Shown: positions 32,021 to 37,808 of the stretch, piece after piece
Layout: every line of letters begins with the position of its first letter
Numbering within the stretch: the stretch's first letter is position 1
Origin: an uncultured Acidobacteriota bacterium
GTDB taxonomy: Bacteria > Acidobacteriota > Vicinamibacteria > Vicinamibacterales > CAVVIG01
Length of the DNA: 37,808 nt
Assembly: GCA_902825985.1 (NCBI GenBank)
Contig: CADEDC010000056.1
Location: 1 to 37,808 of the forward strand
Reading direction: 5' to 3'
The notes under the pieces: generated by a model
Told to the model about the DNA's origin: nothing
Seen by the model: only the letters and a program-made list of their open reading frames with translations
Databases searched by the model: none
Translations under genes and position numbers: made by a program

Positions 32021-32824
32021 ATGAGCGATGCCTCCCCCGACTGGTTTCGCGCGCTGGTCGAATCGACGCCCGACGTCTACTTCCGCTACCGGCTCGTCCC
32101 GCCGCGCCGGTTCGACTATCTCAGTCCGTCGGTCGACTCCCTCACCGGCCATCGCGCCTCGGCGTTCCACGACGACCCCGGCCTCTGCCTCGGCATCGTC
32201 CGCCGCGACGATCGCCACGTCCTCCGTCAGATTCTCCGCGCCAGGCGTGGACTCACCGTCACGCTGCACATCCGCCGCGGCCGGCTGCTCGTCCCGATTG
32301 AGCTCCACACCATCACCGTCGTCCAGGCCCGCCAGGTGGTCGCCATCGAAGGGGTGGCGCGGACGCTGGAGCTGCCGCTCTTCGCGCGGGGCGCCGGCGG
32401 CGGGGTTGCACCGCGCGAGCCGACGCAGCAACGGCTGATGGCGCTCATGGGCGAGGTACATGCGCTGCTGCATCGCGCGCTGCCGCCGGTGGCGGTCGAG
32501 CGCCGCGTCCTGCGTCTCGGCGACCTCGTGTTCGACCTCGAGCGCCTGGCGGTCACCGAGCACGGCGTGCCGGTCGCCCTGACCAGCCGCGAGACCCTGG
32601 TGCTGCGCTACCTGCTGCAGCAGCCGCACCGCGTCGTCACGCGCGGGCAGATCCTGGCCGACGTGTGGGGAGCCGACTTCGACGGCAACGACCGGACGGT
32701 CGACGTGCACGTCTCGCGGCTGCGCGGGAAACTGGCGTCGCTGCGCGACCGGCTCGTCGCGGTCAAGGGAATCGGCTATCGTCTCGAAGGTGATGATGAA
32801 GCGGTCCGGGCCTTCGGCGCGTAG
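32021..32824 (+). CDS. PAS-winged-helix one-component regulator
   Basis: A 267-aa protein. Residues 7-115 form a PAS fold as in sensor kinases: WFRALVESTPDVYFRYRLVPPRRFDYLSPSVDSLTGHRASAFHDDPGLCLGIVRRDDRHVLRQIL. Residues 160-256 form an OmpR-type winged helix: VALTSRETLVLRYLLQQPHRVVTRGQILADVWGADFDGNDRTVDVHVSRLRGKL, ending VKGIGYRLEG. The usual receiver domain is replaced by PAS, so it probably senses a ligand, redox state or light directly without a histidine kinase. It is divergent from the rhomboid gene and overlaps the SNase gene, with which it is likely co-transcribed. Confidence 0.88.
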   Translation: MSDASPDWFRALVESTPDVYFRYRLVPPRRFDYLSPSVDSLTGHRASAFHDDPGLCLGIVRRDDRHVLRQILRARRGLTVTLHIRRGRLLVPIELHTITVVQARQVVAIEGVARTLELPLFARGAGGGVAPREPTQQRLMALMGEVHALLHRALPPVAVERRVLRLGDLVFDLERLAVTEHGVPVALTSRETLVLRYLLQQPHRVVTRGQILADVWGADFDGNDRTVDVHVSRLRGKLASLRDRLVAVKGIGYRLEGDDEAVRAFGA

Positions 32825-33383
32825 CCGCCGCCGAGCGGCGGCCCGCCGCGCCGCCGGCGTCGCGATCGCCCTGCTGTGCGTGGCCGACGGTGCGGCGCAG
32901 TCGCGGCGGCCGGCGCCGGCGTTGCGGGCGTATGTCGGCAGGAGCGTCGCCGCGCGCGTCACGTCGGTGGTCGATGGCGATACCGTGCATGCGCGGCTCG
33001 ACGATGGCACGACGGTCACGGTGCGGCTCGACGGCATCGATGCCCCCGAGCGCAACGAGCCGTTCGCCACCGAGGCGCGCAATGCGGCGCGCGTGCTGCT
33101 GTTCGACCGGCGGGTGCAGCTGCGCGGCACCGACGTCGATCGCTATCAGCGGCTCGTCGCGCGCGTCGTCGTCGGCACGCTCGACAGCAGCGTCGAACTG
33201 GTCGCGCGCGGCCTGGCCTGCCACTTCACGCAGTACTCCTCGGATCCGGGACTGGCCCGCGCGCAGGCGACGGCACGCCAGCAGCACACCGGCTTCTGGG
33301 CGGCGGGTGCGTCCCGCCCGCGGTGTGTCGCCGCGACCGCAGCGGCGCCGGCGGCCGGCTCGCGGCGGCGGCGCCCGCGCTAG
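32796..33383 (+). CDS. SNase-type nuclease, probably exported
   Basis: A 195-aa protein. An Arg-rich N-terminus and hydrophobic stretch (AAGVAIALLCVADGAAQ) suggest export. The staphylococcal-nuclease fold shows VVDGDTVHARL, VRLDGIDAPERNEPFATEARNAARVLL and DRYQRLVARVVV; by family alignment the catalytic residues are Arg78, Glu85 and Arg119, all kept. It cuts DNA or RNA using Ca2+. The start overlaps the PAS-regulator gene by 29 bp; three start codons (GTG 32790, ATG 32793, ATG 32796) follow one another and the GAAGG at 32786-32790 gives the best spacing to 32796. Its TAG stop shares CTAG with the stop of the convergent CHAT gene. The Ala/Arg-rich tail is low complexity. Confidence 0.85.
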   Translation: MKRSGPSARSRRRAAARRAAGVAIALLCVADGAAQSRRPAPALRAYVGRSVAARVTSVVDGDTVHARLDDGTTVTVRLDGIDAPERNEPFATEARNAARVLLFDRRVQLRGTDVDRYQRLVARVVVGTLDSSVELVARGLACHFTQYSSDPGLARAQATARQQHTGFWAAGASRPRCVAATAAAPAAGSRRRRPR

Positions 33384-36300
33384 GTCTGGCGCGTCCGGGC
33401 GGCCGGCGCCGTGTCGACCGCCGGTCTCGCGTACGAGCGCAGCTGCGCCACCAGGGTGCGTGCTGCCTCGGCCTCGCGTGCACCGGCGGCGCCGGCGGAC
33501 GTCGCCCGGGCCCGGCGCCGCTCGACGGCCTGCTCGTAGCTGTGGAGCAGCAGCAGCGCCGAGTCGTAGACGGACGCCCACACGTGGGGCGCGCTGACGC
33601 GGCCGTGCAGGGCGGCGAACTGGCGCGTCAACGCGTCCGCCTCTGACGCCAGCCGCCGCCCGGCGACGGCCTGGTACTGGCGCAGCTCGATGGCGGCGAC
33701 CGAAGTCCAGAAGTCGGCATCGGCCCTTTCGGCGGCCGCCCGGACGGCGTCGACGAGGCTGCGCGTCAGCGCCTGCCGGCCCGGACGTTCGATCGAGGCC
33801 ATCAGTTCGGCGAGCAGACAGTTGAGCGCACCGTAGGCGACGTCGCCGCCGGTGCCGAGCGCCGTCGCGCGCGCCTTGTCGTAGGCCTCCTTCATCTTGA
33901 CCATGTCACGGCGGCTCGACCGCCGGCGTCCGATGACCGCGATCAGCGCGGCACGTTTGTGCGAGCCGCCGACCAGATTCAGCCGCTCGACCGTCACCTG
34001 GATCGCCGTGAGCTTTCGGAGCAGGGCGAGCGACTCGGCGATCGCGGCAGGAGCCGTACGCAGCCCGCGGCCCAGCGTCCGCCTTGCCGCTGCCGCGGCC
34101 CGGCGCGCGTCGCGTTTCGCACGCCCGGGCGCCGCGTCGTGCGAACGTCGCGCGGTGTCGTCGCGGTCGCGGACCGCCGCCTCCACCTGTTCCCAGGCGG
34201 ATCGGGCGAGGACGTTGGCGAGCTTCTCCGCCGCCTTGAGCGATGCCTGGCCGTCGGCCGCGCCGACCGCCTTCCTGTACCACGCGATGCCGCGCTCGAG
34301 CTCGCCCACTTCGACCGCGGCGGCACCGAACGTCTCGGCGACGCCGCCGGGCGTCTGGTCCGTCCACTTTTCGGCACACAGCCGTTCGAGTTCGAGAAAC
34401 TCGGCATGCCGCGCCTGCCGGCGCCGGCCGCCCGGGTCGGCGCCGCCGTTGCGCATGCCGACGATGATGTGGTCCAGCGCCAGCTGCAGCTGCGGCAGGG
34501 TGGCGACGCTGTCGCCGAGCGCCCGACGCGCCGGGCCGCGGCCGCCGGCGCCGAGCCCCGGATGCAGCCGCCAGTCAGGATCGCCATAGCACTGGTACGC
34601 CGCCCAGGTGTTGCCCGATGGCGTTCGCTCCCACGCCGCCCGACGGGCGTCTCCGACCGCTTCGATGAAGGGAACGTTCTCGAGCAGCCGCGCGTAGAAC
34701 GTCTCCGCGAACACGCGCGCCACGTCGTCATCCACCGCCCAGCCGGCGGCAATCACGCAGCGGACGCCGATGTCGATGAGCGCCCGGGCGACGCTCGCCG
34801 CAAATCGGGAGCGGTCGAAGCGGCCGACGCCGGACGTGTGCAACAGCTCACGGTCGTCACCCGACGCGAGGTAGCAGCAGTTGACGAACACCAGTTCGGG
34901 CGTCGTGCGCAGGCTGGCGATCTCGTCGGCGCCGAGGAACGTGCCGTCGGACAGCACGACGCCGCCACCCGACTGGCGGGTCGGCGGCACGCCATGCCCC
35001 GATACGTGCAGGATGCGCCACGGCCGGCTGAACAGCGCGTCGAGTACCGATCGTGCGCTGGGTCCCGGCCCGTCCGCCTCGCTGGACAGCAGTTCCACCG
35101 CGTCGGCCGGCAGCCGGGCGCGCAGGCAGGAAGCGACGGCGCGAGCCTCTTCGCGAGCCCCGGCGAGACGTGGAAACTCCGGCGCGCACTCCGGCTCGCC
35201 GATGACGAGGGCACGGGCATCGGCATCCGGGTCGGTCACCCGTTCGCGGAAGGTCTGCACCTTCAGCTTGCGCAGCAGCGCGACCCGGACGCCCCACGGC
35301 ATCTCGTCGCGGTCGCCGTCCAGGCGGGTGTCGAGCAGCTCCCACGGGATGGCCGCGGTCTGCGGGTCGAGTTCGATGACCATCTGTCCGGTGCCGACCA
35401 GGTATGCCTCGAGTTCGATCGGCACGAGCAGGTTGAACAACGTGTGGCGGATGTCGATGCCGCCGTCCCGATCGTTCGACGCGCGTTCGATCAGATGACG
35501 CAGCAGGCGGCTCTGCGTGCGCTGCGCCCGTACTTCGCTGCGCGCCCGCGTCGTGTCGAGGGTGTAGGCGATCTGCGGCTGGCCGCGCTCGTCGCGGGAC
35601 GTCTGCACCGAGACGAAGTCGTAGTCGGCGCCGCGGTATCCCGCGTCGACCGGGCGGGCCAGGCCACCGCTCTCGGTGACGACGGTCGGCGCCAGCGTGA
35701 ACAGCCCGTCGCGCGCCTCGAGCTGCAGATGGAGCGCGCGCCACGCCTCGGCGGCGCGGTCGAGGTACAGCTCGATCAGCGTCAGCCCGGCGAACCGCGG
35801 CCAGTCGGCGCCGACGTCGTCCATCGCGGCGTTGGCGTCGCCGATCCCCTTGACGATCAGGCGCGCTGCCTCGCCCGGTCCGATCTGCGCCCCGCCGCTG
35901 CCGACGAGCGTGGCGGCCAGCGTGCAGGTCGCCGTCTTCGCGGCCCGCGACCGCGGCCGGCGCGACGGCGACTCCGTCGCCGTTCGCCGCGCGTCGGCGT
36001 GCAGCGACCGCGCCCAGGCCAGCGCCGCCTGCTTCACCGTCTGCACCAGCTGCGGACCCTTGAGGCGTCCTTCCTCGCCCAGTCCGACGACGATTACGGC
36101 GGCGGGGCGGGGGAGGGTGCCGCGCGCGTAGTCGGGATGGTTGTTGAGGAAGATGTGATGCGATCCGATCTGCTCGGGGTAGAGACCGGCGCACAGCGAC
36201 GTGTTCATCTCGTCGCCCAGCAGGTCGTTCATCACCCGTTCGGTGCCGGTCAGGCGCGACGAGCGATAGTGGCCGAGCAGCAGCGGCGCGGCGACGTAGG

Positions 36301-37808
36301 TGAGATCGCCGTTGACCACCGTCACCCGCGGCACGACCGTCGTGCGCACCGGACGGCCGCCGGATCGCCGGCCGGGAACCGCCGGCCCGCCGGCGGCGCC
36401 GCGCAGCAGCCGATGGTCGGGCAGCGGCGTCGACGGGTCGATCCGCCGCAGCGGCTGCGGCGCGCCGTCGAGTGCGCGGATCAGGAACTCGACCGTCTCG
36501 GGCCGCGAGAAGAACGAGCAGTGGGTGATGTCACCCTGGTCGAGATTGCCACCGGGACCGAAGCAGCCGATCCGTGTGCCCGGGATGAGCGCCCGGTCGT
36601 CGCGGCCGATGCGCCAGCCGCCTTCCGTCGGGACGACGAGGTCGTTCGCCGAGCCGAAGAACTGATCGATGCCGGCGTCCGTGAGGCGCCGGGCCAGCGA
36701 GGCCTCCGGATGGTGGTTGGCGACCAGGGCCGAATAGCGCGACGCCGTGAGGGCGCCGGCGGCGGCCTGCAGCGTCGCGATTGGATCGCCGTTCCCGTCC
36801 ATGGCCGACAGGCCGGGGACGTCGACGGCGAGGTGTGTCGCGAGCCAGGCGATGCCGTTCGAGACGAGCGCGGCCGCCGTCGTGAAGCCGTTGTCGGGAA
36901 GCATCTCCGTCAAGTTGGCGATGACGCCCAGCGTGTCGTCCCAGCGCTTCGGCGTGCCGAGCGGTGTCCCGTCGTTCGGTGACGCCACCAGCACGGCATG
37001 ACCGAGCGTGAAGCGGCGGGCGAGCGCGGCGTCGAATTGCGACGGCCGCTCGACCAGTTCGCGCAGCACCAGGCCGCCACGCGAGTGCGTGATGACGTCG
37101 AAGGTGACGCCGGCGGCCGGCAACCCTTCGAGCAGCATCCGGGCGTTGTCGCGCGGCGTCCGGCTCAGCGAGAAGTGGTTGAAGGCGAAGAGGCGATCGC
37201 CGTAGGTCGCCCTGATGCGTTCGAAGAACGGCGACGTCGCGAGGTCGCGGAACGCCGCGGCGGCATCCGAAAACGTGCCGTGGATGAACAGCAGCGACCG
37301 CGCACCGGTGACCGGCGCGCCGCTCGCGAGCGCCGTACCGGCGAGCGTGTCCTGCGTGACCCGGTGCCACCCCTCGTGCAGGTTGTGCTGCGTCCAGCAC
37401 CGCCGCTCGATCGCCTCGATGGTCTTCGGCAGCACCCGCGAGACGAGCCGGTCCGCGGCGCTGGGCGCGATCTTCACGATGATCGCCTTCACCGCCGCAT
37501 CGATGAGACCGCGGCTCGCGCCGGCCGGACGCACGGTGGCCTCGAAGCGCAGGCGGCCGCCGCTCCGCCTGCCACGGTCGGTCGTGGTGGTGGCGGCGTG
37601 GAACGTCAGGGCGCCGGACGGGTGACGGATGACGAGCGCGGCCGCTTCGCCGGGCGCGACGCCGTATTCGAGGGCGATGACCGGCGGCGTCGGCTCGGCG
37701 CGGCCGCGGACACGCGGCGCCGGCGCGATCACCGCTTCGTCGGCGACGCTGCCGCCCGGCGGGACGAAGTCGGCCGGCAGGCCGGGCAGGGTGACGGCGC
37801 GGTCGCGC
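33380..37808 (-). CDS. Alpha/beta hydrolase-CHAT protease fusion, 5' end beyond the window
   Basis: A giant protein of at least 1,475 residues; the frame stays open to the right edge of the window, with coding-like sequence (LPGLPADFVPPGGSVADEA) upstream of GTG 37732, so the true start is outside. Numbering from that GTG: a lipase-like alpha/beta hydrolase has LLFIHGTF (His151) and ITHSRGG with candidate nucleophile Ser217. A middle region of about 460-870 has no family I can name. The CHAT (caspase-like) protease domain shows ILHVSGHG (His913) and VFVNCCYLAS (Cys953), the expected catalytic pair, followed by FAASVARALIDIGVRCVIAAGWAVDD. The last 350 residues are helical and partly TPR-like (ETFGAAAVEVGELERGIAWYRKAVG). 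No signal peptide can be judged. Confidence 0.9.
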   Translation of the reverse strand, partial: RDRAVTLPGLPADFVPPGGSVADEAVIAPAPRVRGRAEPTPPVIALEYGVAPGEAAALVIRHPSGALTFHAATTTTDRGRRSGGRLRFEATVRPAGASRGLIDAAVKAIIVKIAPSAADRLVSRVLPKTIEAIERRCWTQHNLHEGWHRVTQDTLAGTALASGAPVTGARSLLFIHGTFSDAAAAFRDLATSPFFERIRATYGDRLFAFNHFSLSRTPRDNARMLLEGLPAAGVTFDVITHSRGGLVLRELVERPSQFDAALARRFTLGHAVLVASPNDGTPLGTPKRWDDTLGVIANLTEMLPDNGFTTAAALVSNGIAWLATHLAVDVPGLSAMDGNGDPIATLQAAAGALTASRYSALVANHHPEASLARRLTDAGIDQFFGSANDLVVPTEGGWRIGRDDRALIPGTRIGCFGPGGNLDQGDITHCSFFSRPETVEFLIRALDGAPQPLRRIDPSTPLPDHRLLRGAAGGPAVPGRRSGGRPVRTTVVPRVTVVNGDLTYVAAPLLLGHYRSSRLTGTERVMNDLLGDEMNTSLCAGLYPEQIGSHHIFLNNHPDYARGTLPRPAAVIVVGLGEEGRLKGPQLVQTVKQAALAWARSLHADARRTATESPSRRPRSRAAKTATCTLAATLVGSGGAQIGPGEAARLIVKGIGDANAAMDDVGADWPRFAGLTLIELYLDRAAEAWRALHLQLEARDGLFTLAPTVVTESGGLARPVDAGYRGADYDFVSVQTSRDERGQPQIAYTLDTTRARSEVRAQRTQSRLLRHLIERASNDRDGGIDIRHTLFNLLVPIELEAYLVGTGQMVIELDPQTAAIPWELLDTRLDGDRDEMPWGVRVALLRKLKVQTFRERVTDPDADARALVIGEPECAPEFPRLAGAREEARAVASCLRARLPADAVELLSSEADGPGPSARSVLDALFSRPWRILHVSGHGVPPTRQSGGGVVLSDGTFLGADEIASLRTTPELVFVNCCYLASGDDRELLHTSGVGRFDRSRFAASVARALIDIGVRCVIAAGWAVDDDVARVFAETFYARLLENVPFIEAVGDARRAAWERTPSGNTWAAYQCYGDPDWRLHPGLGAGGRGPARRALGDSVATLPQLQLALDHIIVGMRNGGADPGGRRRQARHAEFLELERLCAEKWTDQTPGGVAETFGAAAVEVGELERGIAWYRKAVGAADGQASLKAAEKLANVLARSAWEQVEAAVRDRDDTARRSHDAAPGRAKRDARRAAAAARRTLGRGLRTAPAAIAESLALLRKLTAIQVTVERLNLVGGSHKRAALIAVIGRRRSSRRDMVKMKEAYDKARATALGTGGDVAYGALNCLLAELMASIERPGRQALTRSLVDAVRAAAERADADFWTSVAAIELRQYQAVAGRRLASEADALTRQFAALHGRVSAPHVWASVYDSALLLLHSYEQAVERRRARATSAGAAGAREAEAARTLVAQLRSYARPAVDTAPAARTRQT

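Noticed and set aside
32796..33383. SNase as an effector of the CHAT protease
   Set aside because: The nuclease appears to be exported and belongs to a separate convergent transcription unit with the PAS regulator, so a direct partnership is not supported.
33959..36982. 1,007-codon open frame on the plus strand inside the CHAT gene
   Set aside because: Shadow frame; its translation is Arg/Gly/Ala/Val-rich without motifs, while the opposite frame has intact hydrolase and CHAT motifs.
1..37808. CRISPR arrays, tRNA or rRNA genes, insertion sequences, prophage or integrase genes
   Set aside because: None seen on reading both strands; the only tandem repeats are the 9-bp and 15-bp arrays, which lack spacer structure.

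Overview
The window is about 37.8 kb of very GC-rich bacterial DNA, densely coding, with codons ending mostly in G or C. No rRNA, tRNA, CRISPR array, transposase or phage gene was seen. The gene mix (a TonB-dependent receptor with an N-terminal carboxypeptidase-regulatory domain, exported PQQ-type propellers, Ser/Thr kinases, CHAT protein, many exported proteins of unknown family) fits a Gram-negative soil-type bacterium. Acidobacteriota, perhaps class Vicinamibacteria, is my best guess; this is inferred from gene content, not from a marker gene.

Layout. 1-9.3 kb is a mix of housekeeping and transport genes: a 9-bp tandem repeat, a TetR regulator, elongation factor P, a small ORF, an MHS-type MFS transporter, an exported PQQ-like propeller, an AGCS sodium/amino-acid symporter, HtpG and an M23 peptidase lipoprotein. 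9.4-12.5 kb encodes an exported protein of unknown function followed by an exported PQQ-dependent dehydrogenase-like protein. 12.6-16.0 kb is an ABC importer operon (binding lipoprotein, permease, ATPase, second permease) with overlapping genes. Converging on it, and overlapping its end by 57 bp, is a four-gene minus-strand operon (20.5 to 15.9 kb): MsbA-like ABC exporter, AMP-forming acyl ligase, stand-alone acyl carrier protein and LpxL-like acyltransferase, each junction a 4-bp overlap. This looks like a complete activate-carry-transfer-export route for an acyl group. A GT4 glycosyltransferase is divergent from it.

21.8-28.4 kb carries a DUF6282-like exported hydrolase, an OmpR-type regulator with a degenerate receiver, a large TonB-dependent receptor, an exported beta-helix protein and a small lipoprotein. 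The regulator and the receptor share a GTTAC direct-repeat element placed 31-32 nt upstream of their -10 elements, so they are probably one regulon.

28.4-37.8 kb holds the most unusual proteins: an 865-aa kinase/degenerate-kinase/alpha-beta-hydrolase fusion with a C-terminal membrane anchor, a rhomboid protease, a PAS-winged-helix regulator, an exported SNase-type nuclease, and a giant protein (over 1470 aa, its start lying beyond the window) that joins a lipase-like alpha/beta hydrolase to a CHAT caspase-like protease and a helical C-terminus. Both large proteins pair a signalling or protease module with a hydrolase, an arrangement reminiscent of conflict or cell-death systems; that function is only a hypothesis.

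Across the window many start codons lack a Shine-Dalgarno sequence but have a TANNNT hexamer 6-9 nt upstream, the arrangement expected for leaderless mRNAs.
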